A stretch of 64,000 bases of DNA from HT1-32 sp040219025 (GTDB lineage Bacteria > Pseudomonadota > Alphaproteobacteria > Rhodospirillales > HT1-32). The first letter of the stretch is position 1, and each line of letters opens with the position of its first letter. The notes below the pieces were generated by a model. It saw only the letters and a program-made list of their open reading frames with translations. It did no database searches and had not been told where the DNA came from. The translations under genes were made by a program, and so were the position numbers. The stretch covers positions 682,001 to 746,000 of the forward strand of contig JAVJTE010000020.1 in NCBI GenBank assembly GCA_040219025.1, read 5' to 3'. Positions 52,110-60,379 of this stretch are shown one piece after another.

Positions 52110-53510
52110 ATGCCAGCAGAAACAGCACGTCAACACGCGGAGACCGGCATTGTACTGGCAGCACTGGCCGACATGTTCGGGAACCGCTATTCCGCGTCGG
52201 CCTCGGTCTGCGAACAGCATGGCCGGGGTGAGGCCTATTACGAGGTCGCACCCCCCGATGGTGTGGTTTTTGTGCAAAGCACGGAAGAAGTGGCCTCCGT
52301 GGTGAAGCTCTGTGCGGAACATCAGGTTCCTGTGATTCCTTTTGGTACGGGCACCTCTCTCGAAGGCCATACCCAGGCACTTCATGGCGGGATCTGCATT
52401 GACCTGTCGATGATGAATCAGGTTGTCGAGGTCAATGCCGAGGATATGGACGTGACGGTGCAGGCAGGCGTTACCCGCAAGGCACTGAACGAACATCTGC
52501 GCGATACCGGCCTGTTCTTTCCCATCGATCCGGGTGCGGATGCCAGCCTTGGCGGCATGGCGGCAACCCGGGCGTCGGGTACCAATGCGGTGCGCTACGG
52601 CACGATGCGCGAGAATGTGCTGGCACTGACGGTGGTTCTGGCCGACGGGCGGGTCATCCGGACCAGCCGCCGGTCGCGCAAATCTGCTGCCGGCTATGAC
52701 CTGACCCGGCTGTTTGTCGGCTCGGAGGGGACGCTGGGCGTCATCACCGAGGTGACGCTCCGGGTCTATGGCATTCCCGACGCGATATCAGCGGCGGTCT
52801 GTGCCTTCCCCGGTATTGAAGATGCAGTAAACACCGTCATCACGACCATTCAGATGGGGGTGCCGGTGGCGCGGATCGAACTGCTGGATGCCGACCAGCT
52901 GGATGCGGTGAACAAATATTCAGGGCTGGATTATGCGGTTGCACCGACCCTGTTCTTTGAATTCCACGGCACCGAGCGGGGCGTGGCCGAGCAGGCCGAA
53001 CAGGTTCAGGCCGTCGCCGGGGAATATGGCGCGACGGATTTCCGCTGGTCGACGCTGGCGGAGGAACGCTCGAAACTCTGGCAGGCCCGGCATGATGCCT
53101 ATTATGCGGGCCTTGCCATGCGTCCGGGCTGCAAGGCGTTTTCGTCGGATGTCTGTGTGCCGATCAGCCGCCTCGCCGAATGCATTACCGAGACCTACAA
53201 GGATCTCGAAAAATCGGAACTGTATTGCCCCATCGTTGGCCATGTCGGTGACGGCAATTTCCACGTACTGTTCATTTTCGACCCGGACAAGCCGGAGCAG
53301 CTGGCCGAGGCGAAAGCCCTGAATGAACGGATCGTGCACCGGGCACTGGCCATGGATGGCACCTGTACCGGCGAACACGGCATCGGCTATGGCAAGAAAC
53401 ATTTCCTGACCGCCGAACATGGCGGCGATGCGGTCAGCGTCATGCGCTCCCTGAAACTGGCCCTCGACCCGCAGAACATCATGAATCCCGGCAAGATCGT
53501 CAGCGTGTGA
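52110..53510 (+). CDS. FAD-linked oxidase, D-lactate/glycolate dehydrogenase-like
   Basis: A 466-residue VAO-fold flavoprotein. The FAD-binding part (residues ~50-230) shows VIPFGTGTSLEGHTQALHGG, FPIDPGADASLGGMAATRASG and LFVGSEGTLGVITEVTLRVY. The C-terminal FAD-oxidase domain has HVGDGNFHVLF and GTCTGEHGIGYGKK, as in D-lactate dehydrogenase (cytochrome) and GlcD. ATG 52110 follows GGGAAG. It is divergent from the L-2-hydroxyacid oxidase gene. Confidence 0.88.
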   Translation: MPAETARQHAETGIVLAALADMFGNRYSASASVCEQHGRGEAYYEVAPPDGVVFVQSTEEVASVVKLCAEHQVPVIPFGTGTSLEGHTQALHGGICIDLSMMNQVVEVNAEDMDVTVQAGVTRKALNEHLRDTGLFFPIDPGADASLGGMAATRASGTNAVRYGTMRENVLALTVVLADGRVIRTSRRSRKSAAGYDLTRLFVGSEGTLGVITEVTLRVYGIPDAISAAVCAFPGIEDAVNTVITTIQMGVPVARIELLDADQLDAVNKYSGLDYAVAPTLFFEFHGTERGVAEQAEQVQAVAGEYGATDFRWSTLAEERSKLWQARHDAYYAGLAMRPGCKAFSSDVCVPISRLAECITETYKDLEKSELYCPIVGHVGDGNFHVLFIFDPDKPEQLAEAKALNERIVHRALAMDGTCTGEHGIGYGKKHFLTAEHGGDAVSVMRSLKLALDPQNIMNPGKIVSV

Positions 53511-53560
53511 GGCGCGTTGCCAAGAAAAGGAGCTACTTCGCCTCCTGGCCCCCTTCGTTC

Positions 53561-53665
53561 TCATCCTGAGGAGCGCCGAAGGTGCGTCTCGAAGGACGGA
53601 GGGAATGGGTCGTGTCTCGGGCTGTCAGCCATCCTTCGAGACGGGCTTTGCCCTCCTCAGGATGA
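53561..53665. repeat. Palindromic intergenic repeat, type 1 copy B
   Basis: TCATCCTGAGGAGCG...CTCGAAGGACGG (53561-53599) and CATCCTTCGAGACGG...CTCCTCAGGATGA (53630-53665) form an inverted pair like the copy at 38477-38573. The right arm contains the stop codon and last two codons of the adjoining photolyase-like gene, so the repeat supplies the 3' end of that coding region. Confidence 0.8.
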
Positions 53666-54103
53666 CGGGGTTTTCAGTTGCTGTGCGGTTGGTATCACGG
53701 CGGATGCTTCGGCAATCTTCCAGAAGCGGGAGAAGCGTTTCATGTCCGGCTTGTGCTCCAGTATGACCAGTGGCGGCGGGTCCACCAGGTCGAGGGGCAT
53801 CTGCCGGCGGATATCGCCAATCAGGCGCTTCAGATCCGGTGCAACGGGGGTGGTTGCGATGATACGGTCGCAGCCCGTTTCCTTTGCCCGTGCCAGCAGA
53901 ACCTCCGCTGTCGGCCCACGCCAGATTTCCGCACCACAGGCCAGCGCCGATTCATAGATGAAGGTCAGCCGTTTCATGCCATAGGGACGCTGTGCCAGGA
54001 ATGCGTCGTCCAGGACAATCACCCTCGGTGCCTTGGGTGCGGCCTTCACGGCCGGGCTGTCGACCCCCAGCGCATCCTCGTGAATCCAGACCAGCGGCAT
54101 CAT
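53657..54103 (-). CDS. Photolyase N-terminal-like alpha/beta domain protein
   Basis: A 148-residue protein resembling the N-terminal alpha/beta (antenna) domain of DNA photolyases. MMPLVWIHEDALGVDSPAV matches the usual LVWFRxDLRxxDNPAL opening, then RVIVLDDAFL, GMKRLTFIYESALACGAEIW and VLLARAKETGCDRIIAT. ATG 54103 overlaps the stop of the upstream FAD-domain gene (ATGA). The pair therefore looks like a photolyase split into two chains with gene order reversed. Its C-terminus runs into a palindromic repeat. Function is inferred only. Confidence 0.68.
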   Translation of the reverse strand: MMPLVWIHEDALGVDSPAVKAAPKAPRVIVLDDAFLAQRPYGMKRLTFIYESALACGAEIWRGPTAEVLLARAKETGCDRIIATTPVAPDLKRLIGDIRRQMPLDLVDPPPLVILEHKPDMKRFSRFWKIAEASAVIPTAQQLKTPSS

Positions 54104-54912
54104 CGGCGTGCAGCCATTTTCGGGAAAAGTTCGGTCTGCAGGTCCTCGTAGCTTTTGTCGAACGGGCAATCTTCCCGCCGGGCGCAGCCACCGCAATGAA
54201 TGCCTCGGGTATATTCTTCCAGGTTTTCCCGGTTGAAATACCAGGGACGGGTTGAAAAGCTGCTGGCGATCCATTGCCAGGACAGATTGTTCGAGGCTTC
54301 GTCCCCGTCCAGCAGATGCAGCAGGAACCATTTCGCCCCGGCCTGCCATTTTATCCGTCGGTGATGCACCACATAGGCCGCGACATACATCCGGGAATGG
54401 TTGTGCAGATAGCCGGTGTCGGCCAGTTCGCGGGCAAAGTCATCCATACAGGCAAGGCCGGTCCGGCCGGCGGGAATGTCGTCCGGCAGATTGTCCTGAT
54501 AATCTTCGGCGGTAAAACCTGTCTTCCAGTCTTCGCGGTCGGTCCAGACATCATCGCCGAGTTCGTCATGCAGCCTGAGCCAGTAATCCCGCCAGGCCAG
54601 TTCCCGGATCAGCTTGTAGCCGGCTTTCGGGCCGGAGCGTGACAGAACCTCGTCACGGGCTTCCGCCAGACCGACAATGCCATGCCGGATATAGGGCGAG
54701 AGTTTTGTTACCGCACCGTCGGTGAAATTCCGGCTGCGGGCATAGTCACCGGGCTTCATGGTCTCGAACCGGACCAGTGCCGGAACCGGCCCGCCCCGCA
54801 TCGGCGAGACGGCCCCATCATCACGGCCGGCAATGTCCGGAAAAGCCTTGCGCAGCCAGTCCGTCAGCTCCTCGCGCTGGCTGAAATCAGCCGGAAGTCG
54901 TTGATGTTCCAT
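54100..54912 (-). CDS. Photolyase FAD-binding domain protein (stand-alone)
   Basis: A 270-residue protein corresponding to the all-helical FAD domain of cryptochrome/photolyases. LSPYIRHGIVGLAEARDEVL, IRELAWRDYWLRLHDELG, GRTGLACMDDFARELADTGYLHNHSRM, FLLHLLDGDEASNNLSWQWIAS and NRENLEEYTRG align with the flavin- and DNA-contacting core. The C-terminus has HCGGCARREDCPF, a three-Cys group that could ligate an Fe-S cluster with one more Cys. The N-terminal antenna domain is encoded separately downstream. Confidence 0.8.
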   Translation of the reverse strand: MEHQRLPADFSQREELTDWLRKAFPDIAGRDDGAVSPMRGGPVPALVRFETMKPGDYARSRNFTDGAVTKLSPYIRHGIVGLAEARDEVLSRSGPKAGYKLIRELAWRDYWLRLHDELGDDVWTDREDWKTGFTAEDYQDNLPDDIPAGRTGLACMDDFARELADTGYLHNHSRMYVAAYVVHHRRIKWQAGAKWFLLHLLDGDEASNNLSWQWIASSFSTRPWYFNRENLEEYTRGIHCGGCARREDCPFDKSYEDLQTELFPKMAARR

Positions 54913-54977
54913 ACCTTATCATGGAACGCCTCGCCGGCAGGTGCAATGGCCGTCGGTTGGCGGATGAATGCCGGAAG

Positions 54978-55064
54978 GATCCTGAAACAGGTTCAGGATG
55001 AGGAGGTCCGGTTTCGGGTGAGCGTAAAATACAGATTTCCTCATCCTGAACTCGTTTCAGGATC
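54978..55064. repeat. Palindromic intergenic repeat, type 3
   Basis: GATCCTGAAACAGGTTCAGG plus ATGAGGA (54978-55004) and its inverted copy TCCTCATCCTGAACTCG plus TTTCAGGATC (55038-55064) match at 25 of 27 positions. They form a long hairpin with a 33-base loop in the gap between the photolyase FAD gene and leuA. Confidence 0.8.
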
Positions 55065-55086
55065 GCCCTGACTGTTCATTCAATTC

Positions 55087-55134
55087 CCGGGTCGTCCTTC
55101 CGGGCCGGTCCCGGACCGGTCCGGAAGGACCCGG
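55087..55134 (-). terminator. Large hairpin directly after leuA (no T run)
   Basis: The minus-strand sequence CCGGGTCCTTCCGG ... and its near-complement form a ~22-bp stem around ACCGGTCC/GGACCGG, starting three bases after the leuA stop. The missing T tract makes an intrinsic terminator uncertain; it may protect the 3' end of leuA mRNA or mark a Rho-dependent end. Confidence 0.55.
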
Positions 55135-55137
55135 CGG

Positions 55138-56862
55138 TCAGGAGACCAGTTGCAGGCGGGTGACCCCGGCCTGTGCGGCACTGTCGGATGCTGTGCCATA
55201 GGCCTGGTTGACGGCACTAGCGACAGCGCGGAGCGAGGCCGCGGTGATGTTGGTATGGATGCCGACACCCCAGACCTTCCGGCCATCCGGTGTTTCCGCC
55301 TCGACATAGGCTGCGGCGCGGGCGTCGGATCCGGTGGTCATCGAATGCTCATGATAGTCGAGCACCCGGATTTCATGACCGCAATTCTCGCGGATGGCGG
55401 CGACAAAAGCGTCAATCGGGCCGGTGCCGGTGCCGGTAATGATCTTGCGTTCGCCATCATGACTGACGGTTGCCGTCAGAACCCGGCGCTCTGACGCATG
55501 GGCATCGGGCATGGAGGTATGTTCGACGAATTGCACGGGCTCAGCCGGAGTCAGGAAGGATTCCTCAAAAATCCGCCAGATTTCGCCGGGCGTGATTTCC
55601 TTGCCCGTCTCGTCGGCAACCCGCTGCACCACATCGGTGAAGCTGATCTGCAGGCGGCGCGGCAGGTCGAGGCCATATTCATTGTTCAGTACATAGGAGA
55701 CACCACCCTTGCCGGACTGGCTGTTCACCCGGATCACCGCCTCGTAGGAGCGGCCGACATCCATCGGATCAATCGGCAGATAGGGCACTTCCCAGACCGG
55801 CGAGTTGGATGACTTCATGGCGGACATGCCCTTCTTGATCGCGTCCTGATGCGATCCGGAAAAGGCGGTATAAACCAGATCCCCCGCGTAAGGGTGGCGT
55901 TCATGCACAGGCAGCTGGTTGCAGTATTCTGCGCAGCGCCGGACTTCATCGATGTTCGAGAAATCCAGTTCCGGATCGACGCCCTGCGTGAACATGTTCA
56001 GGGCCAGGGTGACGATATCGACATTGCCGGTGCGCTCGCCATTGCCGAACAGGGAGCCTTCGATCCGGTCAGCGCCGGCCATGACGCCCAGTTCCGCAGC
56101 GGCAACGCCGGTGCCACGGTCGTTATGCGGATGCAGGGACAGGATGATGGAGTCGCGGTTCCTGAAATTGCGGTCCATCCATTCGATCTGGTCGGCATAG
56201 ATGTTGGCAGACGACATTTCCACAGTTGCCGGCAGGTTGAAGATAACCGGCTTTTCCGGTGTCGGCTGAAACACATCCATGACCGCCTCGCAGACATCAC
56301 GGGCGTAATCCAGTTCCGTGCCGGTAAAACTTTCCGGGGAATACTGATAGGTGATGTTGGTGGCGGATTGTGCGTCGGCCAGTCTGCGGACCTGTTCGGC
56401 ACCCTTCACGGCCATATCCATGATTCCCGCCTGATCCTGATTGAAGACCACACGGCGCTGCAGGGTGGAGGTGGAATTGTAGAGATGAACGATGGCGTTC
56501 CTGGCGCCCTCGATGGATTCGAATGTGCGGTCGATCAGATGCTCGCGGGCCTGTGTCAGAACCTGAATCGTGACATCATCGGGGACCATCCCGTCGTCGA
56601 TCAGCTTGCGGACAAAATCGAAATCCGTCTGCGAGGCGGACGGAAAGCCGACTTCGATTTCCTTGAAGCCGATTTCCACCAGCATCCGGAACATTCTGGT
56701 CTTGCGGGCGGCATCCATCGGCTCGATCAGCGCCTGATTGCCGTCGCGCAGGTCGACGGAACACCAGATCGGTGCCTTGTCGATGGTCCGGCCGGGCCAC
56801 TGACGGTTTGGCAAATCGATGGGCTGGAACTTCTGGTACTTGTGAATGGGCATCTTGGCCAT
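55138..56862 (-). CDS. leuA: 2-isopropylmalate synthase
   Basis: LeuA condenses acetyl-CoA with 2-oxoisovalerate, the first step of leucine synthesis. The 574-residue protein belongs to the long actinobacterial/alphaproteobacterial-type LeuA. It shows CSVDLRDGNQALIEPMDAAR, GFKEIEVGFPSASQTDFDF, NLPATVEMSSANIYADQIEW, the metal-binding LHPHNDRGTGVAAAELG, and a C-terminal allosteric leucine-binding domain (DAFVAAIRENCGHEIRVLDY). ATG 56862 (MAKMPIHKYQKF) follows AGGAG. A long leader with hairpins lies upstream. Confidence 0.95.
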   Translation of the reverse strand: MAKMPIHKYQKFQPIDLPNRQWPGRTIDKAPIWCSVDLRDGNQALIEPMDAARKTRMFRMLVEIGFKEIEVGFPSASQTDFDFVRKLIDDGMVPDDVTIQVLTQAREHLIDRTFESIEGARNAIVHLYNSTSTLQRRVVFNQDQAGIMDMAVKGAEQVRRLADAQSATNITYQYSPESFTGTELDYARDVCEAVMDVFQPTPEKPVIFNLPATVEMSSANIYADQIEWMDRNFRNRDSIILSLHPHNDRGTGVAAAELGVMAGADRIEGSLFGNGERTGNVDIVTLALNMFTQGVDPELDFSNIDEVRRCAEYCNQLPVHERHPYAGDLVYTAFSGSHQDAIKKGMSAMKSSNSPVWEVPYLPIDPMDVGRSYEAVIRVNSQSGKGGVSYVLNNEYGLDLPRRLQISFTDVVQRVADETGKEITPGEIWRIFEESFLTPAEPVQFVEHTSMPDAHASERRVLTATVSHDGERKIITGTGTGPIDAFVAAIRENCGHEIRVLDYHEHSMTTGSDARAAAYVEAETPDGRKVWGVGIHTNITAASLRAVASAVNQAYGTASDSAAQAGVTRLQLVS

Positions 56863-57211
56863 GGGTCTTGCTCCTCTGGGCGACAGGCCGGCGCTCTGCG
56901 CCGCTGTCAAAAATGATAAACAGGGAGCGGCAGTATCTACGGACGCCGGAGGAGCCGCGAATCAGCTCCGGCGGCCGCCGGTAAGTCGCAGAAATGCGAT
57001 GGCGTCAGCGCAGGGGAAGCCGGAGGCAGCAATCGTCTTGAATGTCATGGTCATGGAAATCTGTCGTCAGAAAATCGGAAACGGGAAACGACGTCAGCCC
57101 GGCTCGCTCAAGCGGCCGGGGTTGTAAGTCGTAGCGCCAGATCCGTGATTTTTCTGTCTAACATGCTCTCAAAATGGCAGCGCGGCTGCTGCCGGTCAAG
57201 TCTTTCGGATG
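56863..57211 (-). promoter_or_regulatory. leuA leader / intergenic region
   Basis: This 349-bp gap between the leuA start and the monooxygenase stop holds several minus-strand dyads: a GC palindrome CCGGCGGCCGCCGG (56968-56981), a hairpin near 56946-56971 and another at 56882-56908 (GACAG ... CTGTC) just before the leuA ribosome site. A 30-codon ORF (57054-56962) ends inside the first dyad, which is a leader-peptide-like placement. It has only two Leu codons, so attenuation by leucine is doubtful. No other gene is visible. Confidence 0.35.
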
Positions 57212-58456
57212 TTATGACCGCAGCGCCCGGCCTCTCAGGGTCTCCGCATCATAGCCGGCGAGCCGCCTGTAATCAGCGGTCAGCTTCTCCAGCTCGGTCC
57301 GCGAGATCAGGTCTTCGATCCGGTCTTCCGGGCTTTTGACCCGCGCATCGGCCAGATCCAGAACGGCCTCCGGTCCGGATTTGCGGTTACGCAGCACCAC
57401 CGCATTGGTCTTCTCGCGCCGGGCAGCCTCATAGGCCGGCAGACCATCATCCGGTCCGTGCTCTGTCAGGCAGCCGGCCAGCACCCCGCCATCCAGGATC
57501 GCCTGCGATGCACCATTTGCCCCGATCGGGTACATCGGATGGGCAGCGTCACCCAGCAGGGTAACCCGGCCAAAGGTCCAGCGGTCAAGCGGTTCGCGGT
57601 CGATCATCGGATATTCAAAGACAGTCTCGGTTGCCGCAAACAAGGCGGGGAGATCGAGGAAGTCGAGGCCGAACTCGCGGAAATGCCGGATGAATTCGCG
57701 GCTGCCCTCGCGCCGCCAGTCACCCGGATTAAGCGGGCGGGGGGTGTCGAAGCGGACTTCAGCGACCCAGTTCACCAGTGACTTGCCGCGTTTCGCAGCC
57801 TCAGACGAGATCGGGTAGGTGACCAGTTTCACGTCGTGGTTTCCGGCAATCACCATGGTCCGGCCATCCAGGAACGGGGACTGTTCATGCGCGCCCCGCC
57901 ACATCATGACCCCTTCATAGCTGACCGGCGGCTGATCCGGATGCAGGGCGGCGCGAACGACGGAATGGATGCCATCGGCCCCGATCAGAATATCCCCCGC
58001 GGCCCTGGTGATCCGGCTGGAATCCGCGCCGGAACTGAAGGCTGCCGTAACGCCGGTTGCCGTCTGGTCAAACTTTTCCAGCCGGTGGCCGGCATGGATC
58101 ACATCCCCGGCCTCGCGGCGGAGTGCGTCAAGCAGCAGGAACTGGAGATGTCCGCGGTGGATGGAATATTGCGGAAAGGGTGCGCCGGAGGCCAGCCCGC
58201 AGGGGTCGGCATAGATCAGCTGGCCGAACCTGGTGCGGTACTGGATTTCCCGGGTCTCGACCCCGGTTGCGGCGAGGGCGTCGCCAAGCCCGAGGCCGAT
58301 CAGTTCGCCTGCGCCATGGGGCAGCAGATTGATGCCGACACCCAGCGGCCGGATTTCGCTGACCTGTTCATAAACAGCCACGTCGATACCGCGCCGGTGC
58401 AGCTGCAATGCTGCCGTCAGCCCCCCGATTCCGGCCCCGACAATGATTGCCTTCAT
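57212..58456 (-). CDS. FAD-dependent aromatic-type monooxygenase
   Basis: A 414-residue group A flavoprotein monooxygenase. The ADP-binding GxGxxG is AIIVGAGIGGLTAALQLHRR at the N-terminus, the DG motif is ILIGADGIHSVVR, and the second FAD motif is GRVTLLGDAAHPMYPIGANG. Relatives hydroxylate salicylate-type aromatics or act as generic flavin-dependent oxidoreductases. ATG 58456 is chosen; the open frame further upstream encodes an unlike basic extension. It is a single gene divergent from the N-formylglutamate amidohydrolase. Confidence 0.86.
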   Translation of the reverse strand: MKAIIVGAGIGGLTAALQLHRRGIDVAVYEQVSEIRPLGVGINLLPHGAGELIGLGLGDALAATGVETREIQYRTRFGQLIYADPCGLASGAPFPQYSIHRGHLQFLLLDALRREAGDVIHAGHRLEKFDQTATGVTAAFSSGADSSRITRAAGDILIGADGIHSVVRAALHPDQPPVSYEGVMMWRGAHEQSPFLDGRTMVIAGNHDVKLVTYPISSEAAKRGKSLVNWVAEVRFDTPRPLNPGDWRREGSREFIRHFREFGLDFLDLPALFAATETVFEYPMIDREPLDRWTFGRVTLLGDAAHPMYPIGANGASQAILDGGVLAGCLTEHGPDDGLPAYEAARREKTNAVVLRNRKSGPEAVLDLADARVKSPEDRIEDLISRTELEKLTADYRRLAGYDAETLRGRALRS

Positions 58457-58549
58457 GGTTTCGCCCTTCCCGTTGACTCTTTCCAGTCGTTTGTCAGGCT
58501 GCAGTTTGGCCGATAGCCGACAGCGCGCAACCATTGATGAGAATTTTCC

Positions 58550-59278
58550 ATGACGGCCTCTGAAACGACAGCTTTGACCCGGCCGGCATCCGGTGGCCGG
58601 GCGGTGATCATTTGCGATCATGCAACCAATTTTATACCTGACCGTTATGCGGATCTGGGACTGGATGCGGAACGGCTTGGTGAACATATCGCCTGGGTTC
58701 CGGGCGCGATCGAGGTTGCCGGGTATATGTCGGAGCGTCTGGATGCGCCGGTTGTGGCCGCTGGTCTGTCGCGGCTGGTCATCGACATGAACCGCCCGGA
58801 GGGTGCGGCAGGGTCGATCGTGGCGGTCAGTGACGGTGTGAAAATTCCGGGCAATGCAAATCTGTCAGATGCTGACAGGCGCCGGCGTTTTGACGATTAT
58901 CATATTCCCTATCACCGGGAAATTGAGGCACTGCTGGACCAGCGGGGTGCGGCGACGACAGCGATAATTGCCCTGCACAGTTTCACACCGATTCACAGCG
59001 GCAAAACACGGCCCTGGGATATCGGCGTTCTGCATAACGGCGATACGGTGCTGGCCGGGCCTTTGCTGAAAGGACTGTCGGCCATTCCGGGACTGGTGGT
59101 CGGGGAGAACGAACCCTACAGCCCGGCCGATGATGTCTATTACACCCTGCAGCGGCATGCGGTGTCACGCGGACTGGCGCATGTGATGATCGAAATCCGT
59201 AACGACCGCATCGCCACGCCGGAGGGGCAGCGGGACTGGGGCAACCTGCTGGCGGATATCCTGATCCCGGTGCTGTAA
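58550..59278 (+). CDS. N-formylglutamate amidohydrolase family protein
   Basis: A 242-residue zinc hydrolase-like protein. Matching segments are IICDHATNFIPDRYADLGL, HIAWVPGAIEVAGYMSERLDA, SRLVIDMNRPEGAAG, and LHSFTPIHSGKTRPWDIGVL. Classical family members release glutamate from N-formylglutamate in histidine breakdown. No hut genes are near, so the substrate may be another N-acyl amino acid. NAGGN turnover is an open possibility. Confidence 0.87.
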   Translation: MTASETTALTRPASGGRAVIICDHATNFIPDRYADLGLDAERLGEHIAWVPGAIEVAGYMSERLDAPVVAAGLSRLVIDMNRPEGAAGSIVAVSDGVKIPGNANLSDADRRRRFDDYHIPYHREIEALLDQRGAATTAIIALHSFTPIHSGKTRPWDIGVLHNGDTVLAGPLLKGLSAIPGLVVGENEPYSPADDVYYTLQRHAVSRGLAHVMIEIRNDRIATPEGQRDWGNLLADILIPVL

Positions 59279-59309
59279 CCGGCGCCAGTTTTGTGACCGG
59301 CGTCGGCAA

Positions 59310-59732
59310 TCAGCCGTTTCGCCGGTCCACGATAGAGGTCAGGCAATGGTCTGACTTGAGTTGCCGGGCGACAGCAGGGTCACGCACTTCCGCATGGGCG
59401 ACTCGATAATCGGGGCCATCCGGATACAGGAAGACATCGAGAATGCAGCCGTCTGTGGTGTAGCGCCACATCTCTGCCGGTTTGTCGCGGCGACGGAAAC
59501 CCGGCTCGCCAAATATCCGGGTCACCTGATAGTCGCTCAGACCATAGAGCTGCTGCGGGTTGTCTGCGAAGGGCAGGCGATAACGCGGGGCTTCCTGTGC
59601 AGGTTGTGCCCCGACATCAACTGACGCGGCCACCTGTGCGACGGCTGCCGGTTCCTGTGTTGTGATACATCCTGTCAGAAAAAGCCCGGTGCAGGCAAAG
59701 GCCAGTGAAAGGCCGATCACCCGGTTGACCAT
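59310..59732 (-). CDS. Putative lipoprotein
   Basis: A 140-residue protein with a lipoprotein signal (MVNRVIGLSLAFACTGLFLT then GC at the lipobox, Cys22). The mature domain (about 45-135) contains LPFADNPQQLYGLSDYQVTRIFG and MWRYTTDGCILDVFLY, a small SmpA/OmlA-like compact beta fold by appearance. Its start shares one base with the bactofilin stop, so the two are coupled. Function unknown; a link to envelope shape is possible. Confidence 0.72.
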   Translation of the reverse strand: MVNRVIGLSLAFACTGLFLTGCITTQEPAAVAQVAASVDVGAQPAQEAPRYRLPFADNPQQLYGLSDYQVTRIFGEPGFRRRDKPAEMWRYTTDGCILDVFLYPDGPDYRVAHAEVRDPAVARQLKSDHCLTSIVDRRNG

Positions 59733-60256
59733 CAGTCGTCATGCTCCACAGAGGAGGCGATCTTCTTGATCTGGCCGCTGACTTCGCCACCGGCTTCAAT
59801 AACGATTTCGCCATAATGAATTGTACCGAGCACCTGGCCGCCGACGCGGACGAGCAGCCGGTTGCGTACCGTCAGTTCGCCATCAAACCGGCCACTGATT
59901 TCCGCGTCATCAACTTCCGCAGCACCTTTGAACAGTCCGCTTTCGAGGATTTCAATGCTGCGGGCGTCAGACAGGGCTGCTTCAACAGTGCCCTCGACAA
60001 CAAGGGTTTCACATTCCCGGATTTCGCCGGAAAGGTTGATTTCCTTGCCAACGAAAAGCTTCTTCGCTTCCTCGCCCGTGCCGCCGACGACCGGTCTGCG
60101 GGAATAACCCGGCAGGTCAACCACACGGCGCGCAGGTTCCGGGCGATAGCCCGCAGAGGGCGATTTCGCAGGACTGTGTGTGCCTTTTTTCGAGAACGGC
60201 TTCAACGGCGGCGCGTCCAGATCGCTGTCTTGTTTGTCGGAAGTGTCATCTGCCAT
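59732..60256 (-). CDS. Bactofilin family cytoskeletal protein
   Basis: A 174-residue bactofilin. A disordered Pro/Ser/Lys-rich N-terminus (~60 residues) precedes the right-handed beta-helix core: KLFVGKEINLSGEIRECETLVVEGTVEA, the IEILESGLFKGAAEVDDAEISGRF repeats, and a short tail ending IKKIASSVEHDD. Bactofilins polymerise without nucleotide and position envelope enzymes. Coupled to a downstream lipoprotein gene. Confidence 0.9.
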   Translation of the reverse strand: MADDTSDKQDSDLDAPPLKPFSKKGTHSPAKSPSAGYRPEPARRVVDLPGYSRRPVVGGTGEEAKKLFVGKEINLSGEIRECETLVVEGTVEAALSDARSIEILESGLFKGAAEVDDAEISGRFDGELTVRNRLLVRVGGQVLGTIHYGEIVIEAGGEVSGQIKKIASSVEHDD

Positions 60257-60379
60257 ATCGCAACCCCTGTGCGAATCGATATCGGGTCTGTTTAACGTTA
60301 TTTCGCAATGTTGAAAAGCTTTCCTGCCAATTTGCTTTCGGTTTTTTGCCGATCACATTGATACCACATTAGAATCGCT

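Noticed and set aside
56962..57054. A 30-codon ORF upstream of leuA as a leucine leader peptide
   Set aside because: It contains only two Leu codons and no run of them; not reported as a gene.
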